DNA of 64,000 nucleotides from Desmodesmus armatus (GCA_007449985.2 VIIQ02000611.1:142266-206265), one strand, 5' to 3'; counted from the first letter of the stretch, positions 55,273 to 64,000 are shown. Notes: generated from the sequence alone by a model not told the origin. Numbers and translations are program-made.

Positions 55273-58200
55273 GTGCAGCAGCAGGACTCAACTGGCAACA
55301 GCAGCGGCGGTGGCGGCGGCGGCCTGCCTCCTGCAACAACAGATCCTATGCAAACTGCTATGCTGGGCTTCTTCAAAACGCTCAGTGACAGGCTGGTCAA
55401 GAGCACGCAGGACAATAAATACTTCATGACTGTGGGGATGAGGAAGTGGAGCCCTCACAGCTGTGTCATGGAGCTTTTCTGGTGTATGATGGACGCAGCA
55501 TACGGAGTGGCCAGCAGCAAGGAGCAGGCTGAGTTCTACCAGCTGCAGAGTGAGGGTTCCCAGGGCAGCAGGCAGGTGCAGGAGTTTGCGCAGCGCGTGG
55601 CAGTGCTGTATGAGAGTGTCAAGACACTGGGCATTGTGCCAGCAGGTGCAGACATTACCACCTTCTGCAAGGGTCTCAGCAATGCCAGCAGCAGGCAGTT
55701 TGCACGGCAGCGCAAGGAGGAGTACTATGCGTCCAACAGAACTCACATTGCGCTGGAATCACTAGCTGACCAAGTTCAGCAATTCGAGAAGAACCTCCAT
55801 CAGGATGGCGTGCTGGCGCAGCAGGCATTGATTATGGTGGGCAACAGCAGTGTGGGAGCTGGAAGCAGCAAGAACGCCCGGCGCGCAGGTGAGGAGAGTA
55901 CACTGGTGCAGACGCTGCTGCGTTCTCGCCGGGAGAATGAGGCTACACAGCAGTACCTCAGCAAGATGGGTGCGCGTGAGAAGCTGCTCATCACCAAGGG
56001 CTTTGACATGGCGGAGATCGACCCCAAGGACCCCTCTGCTGTCTGCCTGGACTGTCCTGCAACAAAGCGGCCACACCTGAACCAAGACTGCAAGGGCAGG
56101 CGCATGGCGGGGCTGGCTATGGCAGCAGCGCAGGAGGGCAGCACTGCCAACAAAAGCAGCAGCAGCATTGGCAGCAGCGCTGGAACCTTGGACGTCAACA
56201 CGCTGGCAATCATGGTGCAGCAGGCAGTGGCTATGGCAGCAGCAGGAGCAGGCGCAGCACCGGCAGGACTGGGGCAAGGGCTGCCAAGGGCTTACAACAA
56301 GCCAGAAAACAGCAGGGGTAACAGGGGCTATGGTGGCAGCAACGGCAGGCAGCAGCAGTACGCAGGGCCACCTGGCTTGGGTGTTGGGTCAGCAGTTATG
56401 GCGTGTGTCATCTGTGGCTTTGCCAAGGGCCACTCAGATGGTGTCTGCTATATGGACAAGCCAGAGCTGGCTCCAGAGAAGTGGGAGGGCCCCACGGAGC
56501 GTGCACCTGAGCAGGGGATGGTGCACTACATCTCCCGCTGCATGCAGCAGAAGCTGAAGCCACGGCTGGGGCGTTGCAAGGAGCTGCTGCGGAGGATGAT
56601 GCAGAGCAACAAGCTGCCGCCAGCTATGCAGCAGTTCATTGGACAGCACACACAGCAGCAGCGGTACATGAACATGGCTTATGGCGCAGCAGCAGAGCCG
56701 TATGGGGCTTATGCAGCTTACATGACAGGCATGGGGTCTGCTGGTTCCAGCTACTGGCCCATGGGCGGCTCGGCAATGCAGCAGCCAATGGCAGGGCTGC
56801 CACCCTCTCACACACCGCTGGCTATCACTGGTGCAGTTGGCGACAGCACCGGTGAACAAGCAGCAATGATGGTGCTGCCGGATGCAGGCGGGTATGTGAG
56901 TGAGGAGCAGCAGCAGGAAACAATGCACTTTGGGCCCTCTTTCTGTTATGTGGGCTTAGCAGACTGGCAGCAGGATCTGGCAGGTGGGCTCTTTGACTCA
57001 ACGGGACATGAGTATGCACTGGTTGGGACACGTGCACAGGCAGGAGCTGGTGCAGTGCAGCAGGGCAGGGTTGTCAGGCAGCCTGTGCCCAAGGGCTTCC
57101 TACCACCCTCAGCTCTTCCTACAGACCTGAATGCCATGCGTTCCATGCCACGCATCACCAATGCACTGGTTGCTGGCTTAGGAGAGCTGGACGGCACCAG
57201 CAGGGGGCTACTGCACACGCTGCTTGACATTCAGCGGTTTGTGGCGAGCAGGGTATCTGCTTTTGGAGACCTTCTGGGTGTGCAGGAGGCTGGTGGAGCA
57301 CATGGTAGCAGCAGTGCACAGCAGGGAGGGCAGCAGGCTCTGCAGGAGGCAACAGCAGCAAAGGGTACTGCCAGCATGGTGTCCAGCAGCAGTTCTGGGC
57401 GCTGTGGCCCTGTTGCAGCAGCGGCGGCAAGCAGCCGCAGCCTCCTGGAGTCAGTCATGCTGCAGTATGGCTTCAAGCCAGTGGCAATCGATTACACCCT
57501 ACGCCAGTCAATGCCTGTGACGCTGGACTTCCTGGTGGGCACGAACAAACAGGAAGGATTGACACTAACAACCCCGGATGGGCGTGATGTGCTAGTAGAT
57601 ATGGCGTTCCAGGACTCAGGTGCCACACTGCTGCTGTTCACTGAGGTGGCTTGTGGCGAGTGGGGTACTTACATCTTCAGAACAAATCAGGTGCCGTCTG
57701 TCAAGGGCATTGATGGGCTGCCGTCCAAGAAGATTATCGGCAGGACAGGACCGCTGGTTCTCACACTTGCCAAGGGACACCCACTGGCAGCAGTCCTGCC
57801 CGTTCCGTGTGCTTGGGTGCTGGAGGGAGACGCGGGTGGCATGTTTAAGGTGTGCTTGGACAAGAAGACACTGCTGCCGGTGTTTGGGTATGTGGATCCA
57901 GCCCTCAACATGCTATGCTTCCGTCCCAAGGCAGCACAGGGCAGGCTTGACATTATACACGGCATTCCCGTGCGTGGCTATGTCAAGAACGGCAACAGCA
58001 GCATCAGCAGTGGCAACATGGCGGCTGCCACCATCTGGGAGGAGGACAGCAGGGACACAGAGGAGCTTGAGGGCTCAGCAGCAGCAGTGCCGGGCATCAA
58101 CTACAGGCCGTTTACTGCAGAGGAGAACACTCTAGCCAATGCAGAGCTCGAACGGCTGCTTCAGGCAGGAGTTATCACAGAACTGGATGCTGGGCCATTT

Positions 58201-59190
58201 GAAGTGAACGATCGCTGGTACTTGGACCACCTGGGCCTGAATGGTGGTGTGCCACAGCAGGTGCAAGAGGACTTGGACAGCAGCAGCTCCACTGGGTCAA
58301 CCGCTATGCCTGAGCTGTGCACAGGCAGTGACAGCGACAGTCTCCCAGAGCTGGTGGATGCTTACAACCCAGTGACTGCTGACATCGAGTATTTCAGCCC
58401 TCATGGCAGTGCAGCAGATGCTTGGCTGCAACAACAAACTGGGGGTGAGCACAACAAGCGCAGGCGCCGGCGTGGGCGCGGCCGCAAGGGCAGGGGGCGG
58501 CAGCAGCAGCAGCAACAGCAGGAGCAGGAGCAGGAGCAGGCAGAAGCACAGCAGCCACTGGAGGAGCCAGCAGGCAAGCTATGGGGCTTTGACTGGTCCA
58601 AGGCTGCTGGTCAGCTGCTGCCGGGCATCAGCTGGATCACGACACACATGGTGCTGCTGCTGCTAGGCATGTTCCACTTCTTTGTGGACTTGCCGCTGAG
58701 GAAGTACCCCTCAAAGATCATGCGTGGATTGGTCAGCATGGCGGGAGCAGCAGTGCGCCCAGGCAACCCCATGCGCGCAAGGGAGTATAATGTGGCAGAA
58801 CCTGTGCCCACTAACAACCTTGGCGACACACGGCGCGCACGCAAGCGTCGGCACAACAGAGGGCCCAGGCCAGGCCCTGGCTTGCAACCGACGGCAGAGC
58901 AGGACGCACCGCAAACAAAGGTCTCTGTGGTCGCCACAGTGCGTCACTCTGGCAAGGTCATCACTGCGCGCACAGTGCTGATGTGCCTACTCTGTTTCTT
59001 CTCAGTGCTGTGCTCCACAGCAGCAATGCAGGTTACCAACAGCATTGGGGCAGCAGCCACTGGATCAGCACTGCAAGCTGGCTACTTTCCCCTGCCACAT
59101 GGCGTCCCACCACACCTCAACATGCACTTGCTGCAGCAGGAGCTTGCCAACCTGCATTGCAGTAGGTTTCGCTGCTACAGCAGAGCATGA
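55273..59190 (+). CDS. Retrotransposon gag-protease polyprotein with hydrophobic segments
   Basis: This is an unbroken frame of about 1305 codons. Early part: helical capsid-like region. Zinc knuckles: CLDCPATKRPHLNQDC near 56044 and CVICGFAKGHSDGVC near 56404 (CX2CX5-6HX4C). Aspartic protease: VDMAFQDSGATLLLF near 57597-57641, with the DSG active site. Acidic spacer, then a basic stretch (RRRRGRGRKGRGRQQQ) near 58460. Two hydrophobic segments follow: MVLLLLGMFHFFVDLPL near 58648 and VLMCLLCFFSVLCSTAAM near 58975. Hydrophobic segments between protease and RT are not usual for gypsy elements. The frame ends just inside the start of the RT frame, overlapping it by 146 bases. Confidence 0.75.
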   Translation: MQQQDSTGNSSGGGGGGLPPATTDPMQTAMLGFFKTLSDRLVKSTQDNKYFMTVGMRKWSPHSCVMELFWCMMDAAYGVASSKEQAEFYQLQSEGSQGSRQVQEFAQRVAVLYESVKTLGIVPAGADITTFCKGLSNASSRQFARQRKEEYYASNRTHIALESLADQVQQFEKNLHQDGVLAQQALIMVGNSSVGAGSSKNARRAGEESTLVQTLLRSRRENEATQQYLSKMGAREKLLITKGFDMAEIDPKDPSAVCLDCPATKRPHLNQDCKGRRMAGLAMAAAQEGSTANKSSSSIGSSAGTLDVNTLAIMVQQAVAMAAAGAGAAPAGLGQGLPRAYNKPENSRGNRGYGGSNGRQQQYAGPPGLGVGSAVMACVICGFAKGHSDGVCYMDKPELAPEKWEGPTERAPEQGMVHYISRCMQQKLKPRLGRCKELLRRMMQSNKLPPAMQQFIGQHTQQQRYMNMAYGAAAEPYGAYAAYMTGMGSAGSSYWPMGGSAMQQPMAGLPPSHTPLAITGAVGDSTGEQAAMMVLPDAGGYVSEEQQQETMHFGPSFCYVGLADWQQDLAGGLFDSTGHEYALVGTRAQAGAGAVQQGRVVRQPVPKGFLPPSALPTDLNAMRSMPRITNALVAGLGELDGTSRGLLHTLLDIQRFVASRVSAFGDLLGVQEAGGAHGSSSAQQGGQQALQEATAAKGTASMVSSSSSGRCGPVAAAAASSRSLLESVMLQYGFKPVAIDYTLRQSMPVTLDFLVGTNKQEGLTLTTPDGRDVLVDMAFQDSGATLLLFTEVACGEWGTYIFRTNQVPSVKGIDGLPSKKIIGRTGPLVLTLAKGHPLAAVLPVPCAWVLEGDAGGMFKVCLDKKTLLPVFGYVDPALNMLCFRPKAAQGRLDIIHGIPVRGYVKNGNSSISSGNMAAATIWEEDSRDTEELEGSAAAVPGINYRPFTAEENTLANAELERLLQAGVITELDAGPFEVNDRWYLDHLGLNGGVPQQVQEDLDSSSSTGSTAMPELCTGSDSDSLPELVDAYNPVTADIEYFSPHGSAADAWLQQQTGGEHNKRRRRRGRGRKGRGRQQQQQQQEQEQEQAEAQQPLEEPAGKLWGFDWSKAAGQLLPGISWITTHMVLLLLGMFHFFVDLPLRKYPSKIMRGLVSMAGAAVRPGNPMRAREYNVAEPVPTNNLGDTRRARKRRHNRGPRPGPGLQPTAEQDAPQTKVSVVATVRHSGKVITARTVLMCLLCFFSVLCSTAAMQVTNSIGAAATGSALQAGYFPLPHGVPPHLNMHLLQQELANLHCSRFRCYSRA

Positions 59191-61132
59191 TTCTGGCCAA
59201 GTGAAGTGGTACCAGGCCGACCCAGCAGCTCTGGACCAACTTGGGCCCGATGGCGCAACAGAAGATGTGCATGACGCCAGATGGACAGTGCACGATGAGG
59301 GCAAATGGATCTTGGGCAACCACCCAGATGCATCGCCTGCACAAATGGACCAGCTGGTGCAGATGCTGTTGGAGGAGCGAGGGGCATTTGCTTACAGTCT
59401 GCAGGACTTGCCTGGCTACACAGGGGACGTAGCTGACTTCAAACTGATCGATCCCTCCAAACGTATGTGGAGCGCACCCAGACGCTACACAGAAGAGGAG
59501 GTGAAGTTTGCCAAGGAGAAGGTGCAGGAGATGCTGGATGCGGGCATCGTAAAAGAAATTCCAACGACCTGTCCGCATGCTTCAGCTATCACGTTGCCTA
59601 TGAAGCGAGCACCCGACGGTAGCTGGACCGACAAGCGGTTCTGCATCGACCTGCGCAACGTCAACGGCAACACAGTGGTGGACAGTTACGGCCTGCCACT
59701 ACCGGAAGAACTGTTTAGGCGAATTAGGGGGCACAAATTCTTGGTCAAGGCGGACTTTAGAGCGGGCTTTTGGCAGCTCAACCTGAGCGAAGAGGCGCAG
59801 CAGCACGTGGCCTTCCACGCACCCGACAGTGGCAAGCGACTGACCTACACGCGGCTGTGTTTTGGTCACGTGAACGCCACGGCAATTTTCCAGCGGGTTA
59901 TGGAGAAGGAGCTGGCAGCAGCTGGTTTGTCTCACTGTGCGGCGCCGTTCGTCGATGACGTTATCATGTGGTGCGACACCTGGGAGGACATGGTGACCAA
60001 CTTCAGAACACTTCTACAGCATCTCAAGACAGTGGGCTTGCGCCTGCACCCTGCCAAGACAATCGTGGGTGCAGACTGCTTGCCTTACCTGGGTCACCTG
60101 GTATCAGCCAAGGAGTGCAAGCCGGAGCCAGCCAAGATTGCAGGCATCAAGGCACTGCAGCCACCCACCAGCCTCAAGCGCCTGCAGGCCCACCTTGGCC
60201 TGTTTAATTACTACAGGTGCTATGTGCCCAACTTTGCCATCATTGCCAGGCCGCTTTACAAGCTTATGGAGAAGGGTGCGCAGTACATCTGGAGTGATGA
60301 CTGTAACCAGGCGTATGAGGGGCTTCGAACGGCGCTGTGCAAGAAGGGTTTGGGGCTCAGGCAGCCTGTGGATGGGCGCAGTTTTCATCTGTATGTCGAC
60401 TGGAGCAACACGGGCATTGCAGCTGTGCTGAATCAGGAGGCGGAGGATGGGACGGAGTACATGGTGGCCTGTGCCAGCAGGTCCCTCAATGCAGCTGAGC
60501 AGAACTATCCCGCCTGGAAAGGCGAGATGATGGCAGCAGTGTGGGGCGTCAAAATGTACAGGCCGTACTTGCACTCCAGGGAGTTCTATCTCCACAGCGA
60601 CCACCGGGCGCTGTTATGGCTGCTGACACAGAAGACACCAGTGGGGCAGCAGATGCGTTGGATTCTGGCACTTCAGGAGTACCGCTTCTCACTGGTGCAC
60701 AGGGCAGGCAAGTCAAACCCAGCTGATGTGCCTAGCAGGGAAGCCAGTAGCTGTGTGGCAGACACCACTGGAGCCAGGTTGGACACGGAGCTGCATGACT
60801 GGGTGCCCACTGTGCTTCTGCCAGACTGCAAAACAACGGACCCACTGGTCTACACACATGACAGTCTGGCACTGGAGCTGGGCATTGGCAGCAAATCAAC
60901 AGCAGCAGCTGGAGTGGCAGCAATGGCTTATGAGGAAACACCTGGTGACTGCCCAATCCTTCACAGCCCAGCAGCAGCGCTGCGGCAGAACCAGCAGACA
61001 GCTACAGTCATGAACAGCTGGAGCACGAGGCGTTGTGTTGTCTACTGTGCAGCAACGAGTCTGCAGTGGACACATTCGCCCCAACCGCCGACTCATTGCT
61101 GGGGGGGAGACAGCAGGACAACTTTTTGCTGA
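59045..61132 (+). CDS. Reverse transcriptase and RNase H
   Basis: The RT palm and fingers read PRRYTEEEVKFAKEKVQEML, KRFCIDLRNVNGNTVVDSYG, LPEELFRRIRGHKFLVKADF, RLCFGHVNATAIFQRVME and the catalytic APFVDDVIMWCD (F-V-D-D in place of the common Y-x-D-D). The connection is HLGLFNYYRCYVPNFAIIAR. The RNase H domain is of the gypsy type: FHLYVDWSNTGIAAVLNQ, ACASRSLNAAEQNYPAWKGE, REFYLHSDHRALLWLL and VHRAGKSNPADVPSRE. The frame runs on about 400 bases after RNase H and is then overlapped by the methyltransferase frame, one base forward. Upstream joining to the protease frame also needs a one-base change. Confidence 0.9.
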   Translation: MGQQPLDQHCKLATFPCHMASHHTSTCTCCSRSLPTCIAVGFAATAEHDSGQVKWYQADPAALDQLGPDGATEDVHDARWTVHDEGKWILGNHPDASPAQMDQLVQMLLEERGAFAYSLQDLPGYTGDVADFKLIDPSKRMWSAPRRYTEEEVKFAKEKVQEMLDAGIVKEIPTTCPHASAITLPMKRAPDGSWTDKRFCIDLRNVNGNTVVDSYGLPLPEELFRRIRGHKFLVKADFRAGFWQLNLSEEAQQHVAFHAPDSGKRLTYTRLCFGHVNATAIFQRVMEKELAAAGLSHCAAPFVDDVIMWCDTWEDMVTNFRTLLQHLKTVGLRLHPAKTIVGADCLPYLGHLVSAKECKPEPAKIAGIKALQPPTSLKRLQAHLGLFNYYRCYVPNFAIIARPLYKLMEKGAQYIWSDDCNQAYEGLRTALCKKGLGLRQPVDGRSFHLYVDWSNTGIAAVLNQEAEDGTEYMVACASRSLNAAEQNYPAWKGEMMAAVWGVKMYRPYLHSREFYLHSDHRALLWLLTQKTPVGQQMRWILALQEYRFSLVHRAGKSNPADVPSREASSCVADTTGARLDTELHDWVPTVLLPDCKTTDPLVYTHDSLALELGIGSKSTAAAGVAAMAYEETPGDCPILHSPAAALRQNQQTATVMNSWSTRRCVVYCAATSLQWTHSPQPPTHCWGGDSRTTFC

Positions 61133-63134
61133 CGATGGCTGCTGCGTGGACACACAACACCCAGCAGTAGCTTGGCGGCAGCATGACCTACAGCAGGCAG
61201 CATCGGCGTGGGTCACATTGGCAGGGCTACAACAGCCCCAACCGGACAGCTTCCAGCCAGGAGTGTACACAGGTGCATTGGACCCCTGGGGCGTAAGGGA
61301 GACACAAGGGCTGTGCACGGCTACTGTGGCAGACACGTTCTTCCCGGCAGCGCTGCAGCAGGGCATCGTGCTTTATGAGCCGTTTGGTGGCATCTGCGCA
61401 GGGCTGGAGATGGTGCTCAGGAGTGGCATCACAGTCAAACAGTACCTGTACAGCGACATCAACCCCATGGCACAGCGGGCGGCGTTACACAGGATCAGGG
61501 TGCTGCAAAGCATGTATCCCAAGCAGCTACCGGAGGATGCTTTGGCTGGCAGTTTCAGCATTCTTCCCATGGATGTGAGGCACATCACCACACAGCAGCT
61601 CAGCAAGGCTGTCAGCGAGGCACCAGTCAAGCAATGGCTGGTAGTAGGAGGCTGGCCCTGTCAAGACTTCTCTGCAGCAGGCAAGTCACAGGGGCTTCGG
61701 GGTGATCGGGCTCAACTGCTGTTTGACCTGGTCAGGGTAGTGGGAGCGTTGCAACAGCTACTCCCACACCAGCCCCCAGCCTACCTGGTGGAGAATGTGC
61801 TCTTGCAGCAGCACAGGCTGAGCAGCATCAGTCAGCATGACTTCAATAAAATCAAGGCGTGCCTAGGGTTACCTGTGGTGCTGGACGCAGCACAGTTTGG
61901 CAGCCTTGCACATCGGGCGCGCAACTTCTGGTCCAACCTGGTTGGGCCCAGTCAACTGCGAGCAGCTTTGGCATTTGTCAAGAGGCCACCCGCACGCAGC
62001 GTACAGCTTGCCTTGGGACCTGGCAGGACCGCGCAACCTGTCAACCGACCAGACGCTGCTCCTCTCTACCCCTGCAACGCACCAGGGCAGCCTCGCGCAG
62101 CCTGGCCTACCTTGGTCAGCAGCGCACGCTCCTACGCCTTCAGGCCTGGCCAGCCTGGCAGTGTTTTGGACACAACGGTGCCTGCTGTAGTCAAGTGGGG
62201 CGAGCCAACAGCAGAGGAGAGAGAGGTAGCTCTGGGCTATCTTCCAGGCAGCACAGCAGCAGCAGGCCTCACACAAGCGCAGCGGTGTGCGTTGCTCGGT
62301 GAAAGCATGGATGCCAACACTTTGCAGGTGCTCATGGCCATCGCCAAGGCTTGGTTCCTGCGGGGCCTGCCTACCTCTACTGACTTGGCGACACGTGCAT
62401 TCAGCGCACACGAAGGGGAACTGGCGCAGGAGTGGCCTGGCAGAGAGGCAACTGCAACCCCACATGGCTATCAGCAGCAGCTAGCCATGACAGCTGGCTA
62501 CCAGGAGAACACTACGGCTACGAGCCAAGGTGACATCTGGGCCGACGATAAGACCCTGGAGTACATCAGAACAGGGCAACTCCCACAAGACCTGGCAGCC
62601 AGCCAGGCAGCACGTATCAAGCGACGTGCACGCTCATACTACTTCAAGGACCAGCAGCTGATCAGGAGGATGCCAGATGGCACCGACAGGCTGGTACCTC
62701 CACCACAGGCGCGTGCTGGTCTCATACGGCAGCAACACGAGATGTGTGGGCACTTTGGCAGGCGGCGCACCTCAGCCATGCTACTCAGTAAGCACTGGTG
62801 GTATGGGTTACTGGCGGACGTTGCAACAGTGCTGTCACGCTGCGAGCACTGCAGCAGGGTGCATGCCAGCTTCACCGCCAAGCCGGAGGAGCTGCGCCCC
62901 ATTCCAATCAGCAGCATGGGTTTCAGGTGGCACGTGGACACAGCTGGGCCACTACCCAAGAGTGCAAAGGGCAACAAGTATGTGCTGGTGTGTGTTGAGG
63001 CATTCAGCAAGTACCTGGTGGTGGTGCCGATGGAAAACGACAAGGCGGAGACCACTGCATACCACTTCTTGCGGTGTATTGGCACACTTTGCAGCACCAG
63101 GGCAGGTGGTGACAGACTCAGGGACAGAGTTTGA
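61035..63134 (+). CDS. C5 cytosine DNA methyltransferase fused to integrase N-terminal half
   Basis: This is one open frame of about 699 codons. Methyltransferase (about 61360-62400): motif I VLYEPFGGICAGLEMVL, motif IV WLVVGGWPCQDFSAAGK with the catalytic cysteine, a GD(R)...LLFDLVRV block, motif VI YLVENVLLQ, motif VIII-like QFGSLAHRARNFWSNL, and a C-terminal LLGESMDANTLQVLMAI resembling motif X. MDVRHIT, VVGGxPC and AHRARxFWxNL are closest in pattern to DNMT3/DRM-type enzymes. Then the integrase zinc domain (HEMCGHF ... CEHCSRV) and the first catalytic acid (FRWHVDTAGPLP). The domain lies between RNase H and integrase and shares the frame with integrase, so it is part of the element. The frame breaks at about 63090 inside the integrase core. 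Confidence 0.85.
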   Translation: MLSTVQQRVCSGHIRPNRRLIAGGETAGQLFADDGCCVDTQHPAVAWRQHDLQQAASAWVTLAGLQQPQPDSFQPGVYTGALDPWGVRETQGLCTATVADTFFPAALQQGIVLYEPFGGICAGLEMVLRSGITVKQYLYSDINPMAQRAALHRIRVLQSMYPKQLPEDALAGSFSILPMDVRHITTQQLSKAVSEAPVKQWLVVGGWPCQDFSAAGKSQGLRGDRAQLLFDLVRVVGALQQLLPHQPPAYLVENVLLQQHRLSSISQHDFNKIKACLGLPVVLDAAQFGSLAHRARNFWSNLVGPSQLRAALAFVKRPPARSVQLALGPGRTAQPVNRPDAAPLYPCNAPGQPRAAWPTLVSSARSYAFRPGQPGSVLDTTVPAVVKWGEPTAEEREVALGYLPGSTAAAGLTQAQRCALLGESMDANTLQVLMAIAKAWFLRGLPTSTDLATRAFSAHEGELAQEWPGREATATPHGYQQQLAMTAGYQENTTATSQGDIWADDKTLEYIRTGQLPQDLAASQAARIKRRARSYYFKDQQLIRRMPDGTDRLVPPPQARAGLIRQQHEMCGHFGRRRTSAMLLSKHWWYGLLADVATVLSRCEHCSRVHASFTAKPEELRPIPISSMGFRWHVDTAGPLPKSAKGNKYVLVCVEAFSKYLVVVPMENDKAETTAYHFLRCIGTLCSTRAGGDRLRDRV

Positions 63135-64000
63135 GGGCGAGTTTGCCAAGCTCCTGGAGGATGCGCTCATCGATCATGCCATCATCAGTGCAGACCACCC
63201 TCAGGCCAATGGTCAGGCAGAGAAGGCTGTGCACATCGTCAAGCGGGCGCTTACCAAAATGGCAGTGGCAAGGCACAGTGTCAAGCAGTGGGGAGGACTT
63301 GGCATGGCTGGCACTGGGCTACCGCTGCTCTCCACAGGCCAGCACAGGCCACAGCCCGTACGAACTCATGTATGCACGTCCACCGGTCATTCCACCTGCA
63401 GTGAAGGAGCTTGTCAGCACACCCCTGGACATCAGTGCTGAGGCGGCTGTCAAGGACCTACTGCAGCGTAAGGAGCGGCTAAAGCAGCAGGTGCCCATTG
63501 CGCTGGAGAACTGGCGATTGCACAGCACAGGGATCAGCGCCGTTACCTGCAGCTGCGTGCGCCTGACTACAAGCCACGCGTTCACAGGTTTTATGGTGGG
63601 TGACTACGTCTACACTCAGCAGCTTAACCGGGCAAGCAAGCTACAGCCCAGGGCCAAACCCCTCATTCTGCGAGTTCTGGAGGTGCGGGACTCTGGGGTA
63701 CTGCACCTGCAGGGGCGCTGTGGCCGGACCATTGAGGTGCACATGTCTCACTGTGCACCCTGCCACTTGCCTGATATCGACGGCGGCATCGACCCACTGC
63801 TGGTGGACAACACAGATGATGTGGTCTGTGAGGTATGCAGCACCAGCGACAACGGGGCCGAGCTCATGCTGTGTGACGTGTGCAACAGCGGATACCATAC
63901 CTACTGCTTGCAACCACCACTCAGCAGTGTGCCTGACGGTGTGTGGCTGTGCCCGGAGTGTGTGGACGCTGGCTACACAGAACAGGATGCTGCTGGCAGG
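63085..64000 (+). CDS. Integrase core (second half), C-terminal domain and PHD finger (partial)
   Basis: Read across several frame changes. The integrase core continues with VVTDSGTEFEGEFAKLL (second Asp) and ADHPQANGQAEKAVHIVKRA (Glu), then AWLALGYRCSPQASTGHSPY and ELMYARPPVIPPAVKELV. The C-terminal domain is FMVGDYVYTQQLNRASKLQP, LQGRCGRTIEVHMSHCAPC. From about 63826 a C4HC3 PHD finger follows: CEVC, LMLCDVC, GYHTYC and LCPEC, to the window edge. Breaks at 63293 (GGGG), 63512 and 63590 (TTTT) each need one base. The three acidic catalytic residues are present. A PHD finger at this place fits a chromatin-targeting role for integration (inference). Confidence 0.75.

Larger units (their letters stand above)
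53817..64000 (+). mobile_element. Ty3/gypsy-type LTR retrotransposon with DNA methyltransferase and PHD finger (3' end outside window)
   Basis: Domains in order: gag with two zinc knuckles, aspartic protease (DSGAT), hydrophobic segments, reverse transcriptase (FVDD), RNase H, C5 cytosine methyltransferase, integrase (HHCC and DDE core), gypsy-type C-terminal domain, PHD finger. RT-RNaseH before integrase places it in the Ty3/gypsy order. The reading frame changes at about 55200, 59045-59190, 61035-61132, 63090, 63293, 63512 and 63590. Some may be programmed; those at homopolymers may be sequencing or decay. The right LTR is not in the window. Length so far is about 10.2 kb. Confidence 0.85.

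Overview
The window looks like nuclear DNA of a green alga, probably chlorophycean. The evidence is intron-dense genes with GT-AG introns and almost invariant TGCAG acceptors, heavy CAG/CTG runs, TTTTAGGG/TTTAGGG-type telomere-like tracts inside introns, plant-type enzymes (a dicarboxylate/tricarboxylate mitochondrial carrier, a two-domain GTP cyclohydrolase I, a fused DHFR-TS) and a Ty3/gypsy element ending in a PHD finger. No rRNA, tRNA, CRISPR or prokaryotic feature was seen. All gene models were spliced by eye; those whose exon lengths sum to an exact reading frame are the most reliable.

Layout. 1-3384 (+): 3' part of a helicase-associated-domain gene whose exon ends and splice sites are multiplied in tandem. 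4541-8309 (+): mitochondrial carrier with two alternative last exons. 10157-11987 (+): secreted protein of uncertain family. 13590-15353 (-): SERAC1-like alpha/beta hydrolase that has lost its nucleophile serine. 17386-23005 (-): 666-residue protein with four hnRNP Q/R acidic-domain-like units. 23809-28011 (-): DHFR fused to a badly eroded thymidylate synthase. 28287-31092 (+): GTP cyclohydrolase I, head-to-head with DHFR-TS. 31093-36078: gene-poor, repeats and palindromes. 36079-38709 (-): MFS transporter. 40870-47087 (-): RBM25-like splicing factor, head-to-head with 47631-51719 (+), a G3BP-like stress-granule protein. From about 53817 to the right edge: a Ty3/gypsy-type LTR retrotransposon cut by the window end.

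The most interesting object is that retrotransposon. Between RNase H and integrase it carries a complete-looking C5 cytosine DNA methyltransferase of DNMT3-like type, with PCQ and ENV motifs intact, and it ends in a C4HC3 PHD finger. A selfish element may thus encode both a writer of DNA methylation and a chromatin reader.

A second theme is how introns grow here. In three places (the helicase-associated gene and two introns of the acidic-domain gene) a splice acceptor plus the first 30-65 bases of the following exon has been copied in tandem at a spacing of about 120-137 bp, leaving non-coding exon relics. In the carrier the whole last exon was duplicated and both copies stay open. Two divergent promoters pair related genes (folate: GCH1/DHFR-TS; RNA binding: RBM25/G3BP). 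Several single-base frame breaks, most at homopolymers or short repeats, suggest residual assembly errors.
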